Assembly (NCBI GenBank): GCA_023257655.1
Contig: JALRBQ010000092.1
Location: 27,289-91,288, forward strand
Direction: 5' to 3'
DNA: 64,000 nt
DNA from: Pseudomonadales bacterium
GTDB lineage: Bacteria > Pseudomonadota > Gammaproteobacteria > Pseudomonadales > Pseudohongiellaceae
Below the pieces are notes generated by a model. It saw only the letters and a list, made by a program, of their open reading frames with translations, searched no databases and was not told the DNA's origin. The first letter of the stretch is position 1, and each line of letters begins with the position of its first letter. The position numbers and the translations under genes were made by a program. Positions 26,461-35,685 of this stretch are shown one piece after another.

Positions 26461-27897
26461 TCATTTCCTGTCATCAAGACCCTTCATTTTGTCGACGATT
26501 GCCGAGGTTGAGCAATCGTCCAGAAACTCCAGCACAGCCACCTGCCCGCCGTAGGATTGAACGTAGTCGCCGCCGACCACCTGATCGATAGAATAGTCAC
26601 CGCCCTTCACCAGCACATCGGGTTGCAGATTCTGCAACAGCGTCTCTGGTGTGTCTTCGCTGAAGCTCACTACCCAGTCGACGGCCTCGAGACCGGCAAG
26701 AACTGCCATGCGGCGTTCCACCGGATTAATTGGCCGTCCCACACCCTTAAGGCGACGCACGGAATCATCGTCGTTGATGGCGACAATCAGGCGTCGCCCC
26801 AGTTTGCGCGCTTGCGCCAGATAACCAACGTGACCCGCGTGGATGATATCGAAACAGCCATTGGTAAAGACAATCGTCTCGCCGTGAGCCTTGGCATCCT
26901 GTACCGCGATTTGCAGTTGCTCGGCCGTCATAACTCCACGTCCAGCCCCCTGTTCAGCCAGTACAGCGCGTCGTAGCTCCGGTGCGCTGATGGCTGCCGT
27001 ACCCAGTTTGCCGACGACGAGACCAGCCGCCATATTGGCGAGCCCTACGGCGTCGGCAATGTCGTGTCCCGCCGCCATGGCCGCCGCCAGCACCGAGATA
27101 ACGGTATCGCCAGCGCCAGTGACGTCGAAGACTTCTTGCGCACGGGCGGGCAAGTGCAACTCCGGCAAGTCGGGCCGAATCAGTGTCATCCCGTGCTCCC
27201 CGCGCGTAATCAGCAAGGCCTGCAGTTCCAGGGATTTCAGCAATTGCAGACCTTTGTTGACGAATTCCTCTTCGCTTGTACAACGACCTACCACTGCCTC
27301 AAATTCCACGAGGTTAGGTGTCAGCAAGGTGGCTCCTCGGTATTTCTCGAAATTCGTTCCTTTCGGATCGACGATGACCGGAAGCTTGCGCTTGCGGGCG
27401 AGCGCGATGAGGGAAGCCACATCTCCCAGCCCGCCCTTGGCGTAGTCCGATAACACGATAGTTTGCGCATTCTCCAGCAATGCCTCGAATCTCGCTGGCA
27501 ATCCGGCGATGTCAGTCGCATCAAAGGGCTGTTCGAAATCGAGGCGAATCAGTTGCTGATGGCGACTGATGACGCGCAATTTGGTAATCGTGGGTTTATC
27601 AGGAGAAACCAGAAAATCACAATAGACGCCGGCGGCGTTGAGTCGGGACTTCAGCTCTTCACCGGTGTCGTCGTTGCCGACGACGCCGATCAGACTGGTT
27701 GCAGATCCGAGCGCGGCAATATTGAGTGCCACGTTGCCTGCACCACCCGGCCGCCCCTCACGATTGCCGACATGAACCACAGGCACCGGAGCCTCCGGGG
27801 AAACCCGCAGGGCGTCTCCATGCCAGTATCGGTCCAGCATGACGTCGCCGACCACCAATACCCTGGCTTGTTGAAATGGAGGCATATCCAGTTTCAT
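26461..27897 (-). CDS. hldE: Bifunctional heptose-7-phosphate kinase / heptose-1-phosphate adenylyltransferase
   Basis: 478 residues that make ADP-glycero-manno-heptose for the LPS core. The N-terminal ribokinase-fold domain (about 1-325) shows GRPGGAGNVALNIAALG and the catalytic DVTGAGDTVI near residue 260. The C-terminal nucleotidyltransferase domain (about 345-478) carries GCFDIIHAGHVGYL, the HxGH-type site. Both halves look intact. It is divergent from lpxL. Two overlapping TATGAT boxes on the minus strand (27939-27949) may be its -10. Confidence 0.96.
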   Translation of the reverse strand: MKLDMPPFQQARVLVVGDVMLDRYWHGDALRVSPEAPVPVVHVGNREGRPGGAGNVALNIAALGSATSLIGVVGNDDTGEELKSRLNAAGVYCDFLVSPDKPTITKLRVISRHQQLIRLDFEQPFDATDIAGLPARFEALLENAQTIVLSDYAKGGLGDVASLIALARKRKLPVIVDPKGTNFEKYRGATLLTPNLVEFEAVVGRCTSEEEFVNKGLQLLKSLELQALLITRGEHGMTLIRPDLPELHLPARAQEVFDVTGAGDTVISVLAAAMAAGHDIADAVGLANMAAGLVVGKLGTAAISAPELRRAVLAEQGAGRGVMTAEQLQIAVQDAKAHGETIVFTNGCFDIIHAGHVGYLAQARKLGRRLIVAINDDDSVRRLKGVGRPINPVERRMAVLAGLEAVDWVVSFSEDTPETLLQNLQPDVLVKGGDYSIDQVVGGDYVQSYGGQVAVLEFLDDCSTSAIVDKMKGLDDRK

Positions 27898-28005
27898 GTG
27901 CTCGTCCCCGTGCTGACTGCGCTTGTCTCAGGCGCAAGATCATATCATAGTGCTTTTGCCGTGTAGATCAGGCCTTCCAGCGCTGAGAATGCCCGGTGGT
28001 TCTGC

Positions 28006-28011
28006 TACAAT
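28006..28011 (+). promoter_or_regulatory. Extended -10 element for lpxL
   Basis: TGC-TACAAT (28003-28011) is an extended -10 with a weak -35. A start near 28018 lies downstream of the longest possible start codon of the next gene (GTG 27996), which supports the internal ATG at 28047. Confidence 0.4.
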
Positions 28012-28046
28012 CCCGGACGCAGCAAGCATTGAACCCGAATGACCCG

Positions 28047-29006
28047 ATGGCGGGTCTGATGCCAACGGCGAGACCCGTGTCAAAACCTACTCAACACACA
28101 AAGTTCCGTTATGCCTATCTCTGGCCTCGCTACTGGCCTACCTGGTTACTACTGTTCGGCATGTGGAGCGCAGCTCAATTGCCCTTCACCCTGCAAATGG
28201 CGTTGGGCCGACAACTCGGGATACTGAGCTATCATTTTGCGCGTGAGCGCCGCCACATCTGTGAGGTAAATTTACGGCTGTGTTTTCCCGAACTGAACGA
28301 AGTGCAACATCGAAAGCTTGTGAGGGACACGTTTATCGCCAATGGCATTGGTTTCATTGAAATCGCAATCTCCTGGTACCGGGATGTCGAGGATTTTCGC
28401 CATCGGGTAACAGTGACCGGCTTCGAACATGTAGAGAGAGCAATGGCGAAGGGCAAGGGTGTACTGCTTGTCGGCGCGCACTTCTCCACGCTGGAGTTTG
28501 GTGGATTCCTGTTTAACCTGCTCGGCACAATGGATGTAACCTATCGTCCTAACAATAATCGTTTGTTTCAGGCCGCAATGCTGAAGGGGCGTCAGCGCTA
28601 CTATCCACATGTTCTCGAACGCAGTGATGTACGGGGTGCCATGCGCAGCCTGAAGGAAGGCCGAATTCTCTGGTATGCTCCGGATCAGGATTACGGCGCC
28701 CGCCACTCGGTCTTTGTGCCATTCTTCGGTGTACCGGCTGCAACAATCACCGCAACGAGTCGGTTTGCCCGCTTCAATGACTCGGCCGTAGTGATGTACA
28801 GCCATTATCGAAATGCAGATAACTCGGGTTATCATCTGTACTTCAGTGAACCACTGGCCGACTACCCTTCGGATGATGATGAGGCAGATGCACGCAGAAT
28901 CAATGCTCTCATCGAGACCGCGGTAAGACAGCAGCCGGAACAGTATCTCTGGCTCCACAAGCGATTCAAGACACAGGCTGAAGGCATTGCAGCCCGGCCT
29001 TACTAG
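28047..29006 (+). CDS. lpxL: Kdo-dependent lipid A lauroyl-type acyltransferase
   Basis: About 319 residues, aligning along its length with E. coli LpxL: PRYWPTWLLLFGMWSAAQLP, CEVNLRLCFPEL, the catalytic HX4[DE] motif HFSTLE, VTYRPNNNRLF, LWYAPDQDYG, and the C-terminal EQYLWLHKRFKT. It adds a secondary acyl chain to Kdo2-lipid IVA at the inner membrane; the single hydrophobic N-terminal helix is the anchor. ATG 28047 is chosen, with 28059 as an alternative; the GTG at 27996 lies upstream of the likely transcription start. The next gene begins about 10 bases after its stop. Confidence 0.94.
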   Translation: MAGLMPTARPVSKPTQHTKFRYAYLWPRYWPTWLLLFGMWSAAQLPFTLQMALGRQLGILSYHFARERRHICEVNLRLCFPELNEVQHRKLVRDTFIANGIGFIEIAISWYRDVEDFRHRVTVTGFEHVERAMAKGKGVLLVGAHFSTLEFGGFLFNLLGTMDVTYRPNNNRLFQAAMLKGRQRYYPHVLERSDVRGAMRSLKEGRILWYAPDQDYGARHSVFVPFFGVPAATITATSRFARFNDSAVVMYSHYRNADNSGYHLYFSEPLADYPSDDDEADARRINALIETAVRQQPEQYLWLHKRFKTQAEGIAARPY

Positions 29007-29016
29007 AGCGACCTGG

Positions 29017-30525
29017 GTGACACAGATAAATCTCAAGCAAGTCGACATCAGGCTCGGCGCAGTCGTCGTCAGCCTGCTGTTGTCGGTTTTCACGCTGCTA
29101 TTGCCTGACACCCCCAACGACGACTCCTACACCTACATCCGTACGGCTGACATCTTTCTTAGTAACGGGCTGACCGCCGCCTTCGACTACTACTCGTGGG
29201 CAAGCTTTTCTGTGTTGGTCGGCCTCATTAGCAAGCTGGGATTGTCCCTGTTCGCCTCGGCTTTTCTTATTAATGCCCTCTTCTATGCGTTGATCGTCTA
29301 CGCTTTCATCAGTATCGTTCGTGAGATAGATGACTCCCGGGATCTGTTGTTGTGGGCAGCGATCACGATACTCGTCTACCCGCAGTTCAACGAATACCGC
29401 TATCTCGTCTTACGGGATGTGGGCTTCTGGGCACTGTCCCTGATAGCGTTCTGGCAGTATTTACGCTATGCCACCTCCGCTTCACTCATCACAGGGGCGT
29501 GTTTCTGTGCGGCGCTTATCGGTGCTACCCTGTTTCGCGCCGAGGCGCTCATCTACCTGGTGTTGACTCCGGCGGCCCTGTTCTTCGATACCCGAATCAG
29601 CTTGCCCAAACGCATACACCGCTTCCTGCGCCTGGAGATGATGGTTGCCGGGATTCTGCTCTTCGCGGCACTTGCCATCGCGTTGGCCGGACTCAATATC
29701 GTCACTTTGTTGCTGAATTTTGTCTCGGTGTACAAGCCCTTCCTGATGAATACGTTCTCGCCGCCACCGGAGCAGGCTTCGGTAGTTGGCGGCATCCTGT
29801 TCGGGGAATACGCCGCTGCCTACTCGCAGGAATATATCGGCTTGTTCATGGTAGCGGGCCTGTTCACCATATTGATAGTGAATCTGATCAATGGTGTTGG
29901 CGCTCCCTATCTCCTCATGTTGTGCTTCGGTGTATTGCGGCGCAAACCATCCGCGAATCGATCGCTCGTGGTGCCGCTAGTGATTTACCTGACTATCAAT
30001 GCGGTCGTCTTGCTCGGTTTCCTGTTCATCACCCGCTACTTGTCCAGTCGCTACGCCATGCTGTTCTGCCTGATGCTGGCGCTACTCGTGCCGTGGATTC
30101 TCTGCCATATCTGGCGTGCTCGTACCGAGCGTAATCGACAACTGGTGCTGTCGCTGCTGATTCTCTTCGTCACGTATTGCGCAGTCGATTCCTTCCACAG
30201 CTTTGGAGACTACAAGCAATTTGTTGTCGATTCCGTGGAGTGGCTGGCGGAGCATGAGGCGGCGACGCCGTTGCTGACCAATAACCATGCGATCGCCTAT
30301 GGCAGCGGCATGGTAATCGCCTATGACAAGACGCAGCGTTATCTGGAGGAAGCAGCAATTCGCGACTGGCCAACCGGGGGCGTTGTGGCTATCGAGAGAA
30401 GTTTCAGGATGGATGAGGTGCTGGCGCGGCTGGAGACTGCTCGTGTACTTGAGCGAGTCGCGCAGTTTGCAAATCCCGATGATGCCGAGAAGGGTATCGT
30501 GATCTATCGGCGCCTGCCTGATTGA
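29017..30525 (+). CDS. Polytopic membrane protein, GT-C glycosyltransferase-like
   Basis: About 502 residues from GTG 29017; a TTG at 28987 would overlap lpxL. About 11-12 membrane helices are predicted. The first periplasmic loop after helix 1 contains PDTPNDDSYTYIRTADIFL, with acidic residues where GT-C enzymes such as ArnT carry their catalytic Asp. The last ~100 residues are a soluble, probably periplasmic, domain. I infer a polyprenyl-linked sugar transferase acting on lipid A or the core, mainly from topology and the position after lpxL. No specific family is certain. Confidence 0.6.
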   Translation: MTQINLKQVDIRLGAVVVSLLLSVFTLLLPDTPNDDSYTYIRTADIFLSNGLTAAFDYYSWASFSVLVGLISKLGLSLFASAFLINALFYALIVYAFISIVREIDDSRDLLLWAAITILVYPQFNEYRYLVLRDVGFWALSLIAFWQYLRYATSASLITGACFCAALIGATLFRAEALIYLVLTPAALFFDTRISLPKRIHRFLRLEMMVAGILLFAALAIALAGLNIVTLLLNFVSVYKPFLMNTFSPPPEQASVVGGILFGEYAAAYSQEYIGLFMVAGLFTILIVNLINGVGAPYLLMLCFGVLRRKPSANRSLVVPLVIYLTINAVVLLGFLFITRYLSSRYAMLFCLMLALLVPWILCHIWRARTERNRQLVLSLLILFVTYCAVDSFHSFGDYKQFVVDSVEWLAEHEAATPLLTNNHAIAYGSGMVIAYDKTQRYLEEAAIRDWPTGGVVAIERSFRMDEVLARLETARVLERVAQFANPDDAEKGIVIYRRLPD

Positions 30526-30543
30526 GTTGGCTTACGTCCCGAC

Positions 30544-32295
30544 TTACCAGGTCTCGCGCTCCTGCCGCTTCGTGACAAGCACATCCTGCAGGAACAGATA
30601 ATTCAGATCAGTACCGAGAAACACGTCAATTGCCTCGCTCGGTGAACACACCAGTGCCTCACCGGGACGATTCAGCGTGGTGTTGATCAACAGTCCGTGT
30701 CCGGTCTGCTTCTGGAACGCCGTCAGCAGCCGATGAAAATCGGGATTCACCTTTTCCCTCACTACCTGGGCACGCGTTGTCCCTTCTTGCTGATACACGA
30801 TAGCGGCATACTGATCGCGCCATTGGGGTTTCACGACCCGGTTGATGCACATGTACTCGTCCTGTATTTCTCCCTCCATGAACTCGGGCGCGAAGGAATC
30901 GAGTACGCTGGCGGAGAATGGACGCCATTTCTCACGAAATTTCACCTGCTTGTTGATGAGGTCGGCAATGCCGGGCAGTGCCGGATTGGCGAGAATGCTG
31001 CGATGACCCAGCGCCCGGGAGCCGAACTCCATGCGACCGCGAAACCACGCCACCAGTTCGCCAGCGGCCAGCAGCTCCGCTGCCTTCTCGAAGGGATTGT
31101 CCAGCAATTCATAGACCGGCTTGTCGCGATGCAATCGGCAAGCGCTGACGCACTGTTTGCTGGAGTAGAGCGGTCCCAGAAACACATGCCGAAGCCGGGC
31201 GATTTTCGCACCGGCGGCGTTACTGGCATAGGCCGCTGCACCGATCGCGGTACCGGAGTCGGCACAGGCCGGGTTGACAATCAGGGTCTTGACGCCAGGC
31301 AGGTCAGCCAGCCGCTGATTCAGACGAATGTTCATGGAGCCGGTGCCCGCCACTGCGAGGCGTCCGGTTTCCTTCAGGATATCGCCGAGATAGGTTTGAA
31401 CCATGCGCGAGGCGATGTCTTCATACATCTTCTGGATCGCAGCCGCGTAATGCACGTAGGGGTCATCCACCAGATTACCCACCCGGCGTGGCCCCAACAT
31501 GTCGACCAGCTCCTGACTGAAGTAGTGCCCGCGAGACTTGACCTTGAAGCGCCGGATTCCGACAGTGCCCACCAGATGCGTGTTTACCTTGAAGCGATTG
31601 CCTTCGAATCGCGCGAGACGTGAGAGATCGTATTTTTCAGGATCTCCGAACGGCGAGATCCCCATCACCTTATATTCGCCGTCCAGGATATCGAATCCAA
31701 GATAATCGGTTATGCCGGCATACATGCCACACAGAGAGTCTGGGTTGTAAAACTCCCTGATCTTGACGATTTTGCCGTTCTCGCCATAACCGAGAAAGAT
31801 ACTGGAATATTCGCCCTTGGAATCGACGCAGAATATCGCCGTCTTCTTGTCGCTGCCTGTCATGTGATAACAGCTGCTAGCGTGTGCTAGCTGATGTTCT
31901 ACAGGAACAAGTGTGATGTTTTTCTCAGAGATATGCAGCCGCTCGAGCAGCCCAGCGAGCTCTTTACGATATCGGTGGTAGCGTCGGTTGCCATTGAAGA
32001 GGGCGTCGAAACTGCGATCCGGCGCATACCAGTGCCGATAGGCATAATGCCAGCGAGCCTTGCTGAACATAGAGGTAGGCGCGAAGGGGATCGCGACGTG
32101 AGTAATGTCTGCTGCCTTGACGCGGGCAATCTGCATGCAGCGACGAGCCGACAGGAAGGGCTGTTCTTCCTTCGCATGCTTACGGCGTATCAGTCGCTCT
32201 TCCTCTACCGCAGAAAGCAGACTGCCATCGATCATGAGTGCAGCGGCTGGATCGTGTCCTATCGCGCCTGCGAGTCCGAGTGTAATAATTGTCAT
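30544..32295 (-). CDS. Carbamoyltransferase (NodU/CmcH family), LPS core type
   Basis: 583 residues. The N-terminal half (LGLAGAIGHDPAAALMIDG, VEEERLIRRKH, VEHQLAHASSCY near residues 130-142) is the Kae1-like fold with its metal-binding histidines. The C-terminal half carries AWFRGRMEFGSRALGHRSIL and KFREKWRPFSASVL, the carbamoyl-adenylate synthetase/transferase signatures. Pseudomonas aeruginosa has a carbamoyltransferase in its LPS core cluster (WapO) that modifies a core heptose; the same neighbours here (two kinase genes, waaG, waaC, waaF) suggest the same role. It is the last gene of the minus-strand core operon, 5 bases after the two-kinase gene. Confidence 0.9.
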   Translation of the reverse strand: MTIITLGLAGAIGHDPAAALMIDGSLLSAVEEERLIRRKHAKEEQPFLSARRCMQIARVKAADITHVAIPFAPTSMFSKARWHYAYRHWYAPDRSFDALFNGNRRYHRYRKELAGLLERLHISEKNITLVPVEHQLAHASSCYHMTGSDKKTAIFCVDSKGEYSSIFLGYGENGKIVKIREFYNPDSLCGMYAGITDYLGFDILDGEYKVMGISPFGDPEKYDLSRLARFEGNRFKVNTHLVGTVGIRRFKVKSRGHYFSQELVDMLGPRRVGNLVDDPYVHYAAAIQKMYEDIASRMVQTYLGDILKETGRLAVAGTGSMNIRLNQRLADLPGVKTLIVNPACADSGTAIGAAAYASNAAGAKIARLRHVFLGPLYSSKQCVSACRLHRDKPVYELLDNPFEKAAELLAAGELVAWFRGRMEFGSRALGHRSILANPALPGIADLINKQVKFREKWRPFSASVLDSFAPEFMEGEIQDEYMCINRVVKPQWRDQYAAIVYQQEGTTRAQVVREKVNPDFHRLLTAFQKQTGHGLLINTTLNRPGEALVCSPSEAIDVFLGTDLNYLFLQDVLVTKRQERETW

Positions 32296-32300
32296 AGGCC

Positions 32301-33746
32301 TTACGCGTCGTGTTGCTCAAGCATTGCCTGAACCGGCTGCTCCAGTGGTGTGCCAATCCAGTTGCGGCGAAAGCGTTCAATATCCTTCTGCAGGGAGGAA
32401 CGCGCCGCAGCTGCCGACCGGTGCCGTTTCGTGGCATCGAGGTCGATTACATACAGGCGTTCGTCGTGGTAGATGAAATTGGACGCCTTCATGTCTCCAT
32501 GGCTGATATTGTACTCTCTCATGACTTGAAAAAGCTGGTTAAACTGAGCCAGAATTTTACACTGCAGGTCCCCGTCAAGCCGGCCCTCCTCCAGCAATTG
32601 CAACACGCTTGGGGCAGGCACGTACTCACACAGAAACCAGGCCCGGCGCCGCAATAGCCAGCACAACCGTTCTTCAACAAACAGGCAGGGTTGCGGTGTT
32701 GCTACTCCCAATGCCAGCAAAGTCGCTGCGCTGCGCCAGGACTTGTGGGCCCTGCTCGGTTGAAAGAGGCGCTTCAACCCGTGCAGAAATCCCTTGATAT
32801 TGTAACGCTTTAGCACGTACTGCCGGCCCTCGTGGTCAATGAGAGCCACCGTGGAGGCGCCGCCATCCTTCAACATGGTACCGCCTGCCAGCGCCTGATC
32901 AGGATCCGCGATAAGGCGTTCCAGCGCCGGAGAATGCCGGGTTCGGTCGTAGACCGCGAGTCGGGTCCGTGATTGCACCAGTCGAGTGGCCGTCGCAGAG
33001 CGAAACAGTTTGTTTTCGATGATGAACAGCCGCCGCTGGCGGGCCGATCGCACCGCGGTGGTGAGAGTCGCCAGGGACTCACCTTCCATGCCAGTGGAGT
33101 AACAGCCATAGTGTGAGAGCCAGTGGGGAATATTGACGTCCATTGCCACTGCCAGTTGTGCGAAGAACAGCCCGAGGTTGGCGCGACGTGCGGCTGGCGA
33201 TAACGCCGTTGGATGCTGCTTGATGTCATAACCATCCAGGACGTAGAGCCTGTCGCCCTCCAACATGAAGTTGTCCAGATGAATGTCATCCTGCTGAAGC
33301 CCTGCATCATGGCACTGCGCTATGCTGTCAATTGCCTTGTCCACGATGTCACGTCGCTCCGCGTCAATCGTCGCCGCAGTAAACAGGTCGAGCAAACTGC
33401 GTGCCTTCTCAAGATACTCAAACAAAATGACCCCCCCATCTCCCTCAGGGGTGTCGAAGACCCCGACGACTTCTGGAGTGAGAATGCCCGCGTCACGTAA
33501 CTGCGTAACCCCGGTCAGGTCACGTTGCCGGTTCTGTTGCCAATGAGCGCGGCCGAAAAACAGTTTGGCGATGCAGGTAGTTCCCTTCCAGGTGGCCAAC
33601 GCTACGAGGCGTTTGCGCGGCACGATGCGCAATATTGCCTGAATGTGCAGGGTGGTATCAGCGCCGGCATCGCGAAGGAAAATTTCGAACGGGACAGGAA
33701 TATGCCTGCCCTTTTTAATGAGTTCTTTGCAAGTAAACTGGCTCAT
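32301..33746 (-). CDS. LPS core kinase-like protein with two kinase-fold domains
   Basis: 481 residues with two consecutive InaA/WaaP-type kinase folds. In the first (about 1-225) the catalytic loop reads QDDIHLDNF and the metal-binding motif LYVLDGYDI, so the usual HGD is altered. In the second (about 285-475) they are ISHGDMKASNF and LYVIDLDATKRH, a standard set. I infer that the second domain is active and the first may be modified or regulatory. A two-kinase-domain protein of similar size occurs in the P. aeruginosa core cluster. The gene starts 3 bases after waaP ends and is followed 5 bases later by the carbamoyltransferase. Confidence 0.82.
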   Translation of the reverse strand: MSQFTCKELIKKGRHIPVPFEIFLRDAGADTTLHIQAILRIVPRKRLVALATWKGTTCIAKLFFGRAHWQQNRQRDLTGVTQLRDAGILTPEVVGVFDTPEGDGGVILFEYLEKARSLLDLFTAATIDAERRDIVDKAIDSIAQCHDAGLQQDDIHLDNFMLEGDRLYVLDGYDIKQHPTALSPAARRANLGLFFAQLAVAMDVNIPHWLSHYGCYSTGMEGESLATLTTAVRSARQRRLFIIENKLFRSATATRLVQSRTRLAVYDRTRHSPALERLIADPDQALAGGTMLKDGGASTVALIDHEGRQYVLKRYNIKGFLHGLKRLFQPSRAHKSWRSAATLLALGVATPQPCLFVEERLCWLLRRRAWFLCEYVPAPSVLQLLEEGRLDGDLQCKILAQFNQLFQVMREYNISHGDMKASNFIYHDERLYVIDLDATKRHRSAAAARSSLQKDIERFRRNWIGTPLEQPVQAMLEQHDA

Positions 33747-33749
33747 TGA

Positions 33750-34538
33750 TCAACTCGCCGCACCTAACTTTTTATACATGGCAGCTGCACGACTCTCTAC
33801 CGCCTGCCAGAAACGGGATCGACGTGCAAATACTTCTCGCAAAGAGGCTTGTTCATAAACTCTGATGAAGCGCAGAAGATCCTTTCTGCTGAGCCCCAAA
33901 TGCATTGCCGAATAATACAGGCCGGCGACATCTTTCACGATCCAGCGCATCGGAAGGTGGCGCTTGATCAAGGCCCTGTGCAAGTCGATCAATGACAAGC
34001 GAAAGACATCCGACTCGAGGTCCCCATCGAGGAGGAAGTGACAGAGATAGTAATCGCGGTGACATAAGCCACTTTTATGTACCTTTCGGCTGATGGTCGC
34101 CAGGCGTTCGGTGAGCCGACGTTTCTCAGCAAAACGAGGCGGCTGTTCCCGCCAGGTCCGGCAATAATCTTCGAGGCTGATGGTGGGCTGCAAGGCTTCG
34201 GTGATTATGAATGACCTGATCGCTGCCGGATTCAGGCCGCGTTTGCCATAACCTGCGATCGTCATCGTATCGACGCCTACGCGTTCCAGATGTCGAATGG
34301 CCTCCCACTCATTACGTGCACTCAGTATGGGGCTTCGCAACTGCACGAGATTCTTGAAAATTTCGCGCCAACCTACGCCGTAGTGAAATTTTGCGAAATA
34401 ACTCTTGCCTTGCAAGTCAAACTGAAACGTCTTGCGCTGCGCCACCTGTCGATACACCTTGCCATCCAGTGTCGGTAGCAGGTCGAAGGGGTCCTGCTGT
34501 TGCCAGGCACGCTGCAATTCCTCATTGAGGTAAAACAC
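33750..34538 (-). CDS. waaP: LPS core heptose(I) kinase
   Basis: 262 residues. Phosphorylates heptose I of the inner core at the cytoplasmic side. Kinase-fold motifs are KSYFAKFHYGVGWREIFKNL (ATP-binding Lys region, about 45-64), NEWEAI, the catalytic loop LCHRDYYLCHFLL (about 158-170) and LSLIDLHRA (about 181-189). These match E. coli/Pseudomonas WaaP. The stop of waaG and the start of waaP are directly adjacent, and the two-domain kinase follows after 3 bases. Confidence 0.94.
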   Translation of the reverse strand: MFYLNEELQRAWQQQDPFDLLPTLDGKVYRQVAQRKTFQFDLQGKSYFAKFHYGVGWREIFKNLVQLRSPILSARNEWEAIRHLERVGVDTMTIAGYGKRGLNPAAIRSFIITEALQPTISLEDYCRTWREQPPRFAEKRRLTERLATISRKVHKSGLCHRDYYLCHFLLDGDLESDVFRLSLIDLHRALIKRHLPMRWIVKDVAGLYYSAMHLGLSRKDLLRFIRVYEQASLREVFARRSRFWQAVESRAAAMYKKLGAAS

Positions 34539-35675
34539 CTATCCCGCCCTCCGCTTCTCGCGAGCCTGCTGTTCGATGAGATCGACCGCGGCCTGTGGCA
34601 AGGTGTATAGCACCTCGTTCTTGCCGTAGTTCAGTCCATTCTCAGACCAGGGCGCAGTCGGCAAGGCCTCCAGCATGGCCGCCAATCGCTGATTCAGTTC
34701 AGATTGCGAGAACGGCTCGCTGCACACCTGCCCCGATTGCGCCTGTTCGATGTGAAAAGCGTACCCGCAGGTGGCGGTTGTCAATACCGGTAATCCGGCA
34801 ATGGTGGCCTCCAACAGCACATATCCGGCACTTTCCTGGTAAGCCGGGTGCAACAGCAGGTCCGCTCCAGCGAAGAAGCGCGGAATATCGTCCCTGCCCG
34901 GCAACACATCAAACCTGTCGCTGATCCCCAATTTGCGAGCCAGTCGCAGAAAGCGGTTGGGGCGATCCTGTCCCACCAGCAAATACCGACAACGCTGCCT
35001 TTGCGGCGCTGGCAGCGCGGCAATCGCCTGCAGGGCACGATCCACGCCTTTCACCCGGAAACCCGAGCCCACTTGCAGAATTAACTGGGTGTCCTCTGAA
35101 ACGCCGAATTCGCTGCGGAATTGTTGCCGCACAGCGGGGTCGCGATTCAGCACCTTACGGTCGGTGGCGATACCTGGAGGCAGATCGTGCAGTCGCGATT
35201 CACAGCCGGGATAGTACTGACTGAATTCCCGGCGCTGCTGTGGTGACAGCAGCAGAACCTGCGTCGGTGCATCGGCCTGAAAAACGGCGGCTTCATAGGT
35301 CATGAAGTGCTTATAACGCTCGGTAAAGCGGTAATAGAAACCGCGCTGGGTTTGTGCCTTCGCCGCGAAGCAGGGATCGGCGGCAAAATAGACGTCCAGA
35401 TGCGGCATCTTGTTGAATCCCACCACGAGATCGGTCGGCTGCCGGTCGAGAGCCTCAACGACCCATTGCGTAAACCGACGATAGACTCCGAGTCGGGTCA
35501 AGGCTTTTGCGGACACCAGACGAACATCGAGTTGATCCGGAATCTCGCCTTGCCAGCTGCGGGTATATACCGTGACCTGATGACCTCGCTGCAGGCACTC
35601 TGTAACTATTCTCAGGAAATCCCGCTGCTGCCCTCCATAGGGAAAATAGGAATAGATCAGAAAGGTCAGATGCAT
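34539..35675 (-). CDS. waaG: LPS core glucosyltransferase WaaG (GT4)
   Basis: 378 residues. Adds the first hexose to heptose II. The N-terminus MHLTFLIYSYFPYGGQQRDF is characteristic of WaaG, and the GT4 donor-binding segment is LHPAYQESAGYVLLEATIAGLPVLTT (about 285-310, with the E-x7-E motif). ATG 35675 is chosen because it aligns with known WaaG starts; the TTG at 35696 would overlap waaC further. The 5' end lies just upstream of the waaC stop region, so the two genes are coupled. Confidence 0.94.
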   Translation of the reverse strand: MHLTFLIYSYFPYGGQQRDFLRIVTECLQRGHQVTVYTRSWQGEIPDQLDVRLVSAKALTRLGVYRRFTQWVVEALDRQPTDLVVGFNKMPHLDVYFAADPCFAAKAQTQRGFYYRFTERYKHFMTYEAAVFQADAPTQVLLLSPQQRREFSQYYPGCESRLHDLPPGIATDRKVLNRDPAVRQQFRSEFGVSEDTQLILQVGSGFRVKGVDRALQAIAALPAPQRQRCRYLLVGQDRPNRFLRLARKLGISDRFDVLPGRDDIPRFFAGADLLLHPAYQESAGYVLLEATIAGLPVLTTATCGYAFHIEQAQSGQVCSEPFSQSELNQRLAAMLEALPTAPWSENGLNYGKNEVLYTLPQAAVDLIEQQAREKRRAG

Positions 35676-35685
35676 TGTTCTTATT

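Noticed and set aside
27996..28046. Longer lpxL start at GTG 27996
   Set aside because: A likely extended -10 element at 28003-28011 places transcription start downstream of it, and the extra residues do not align with LpxL.
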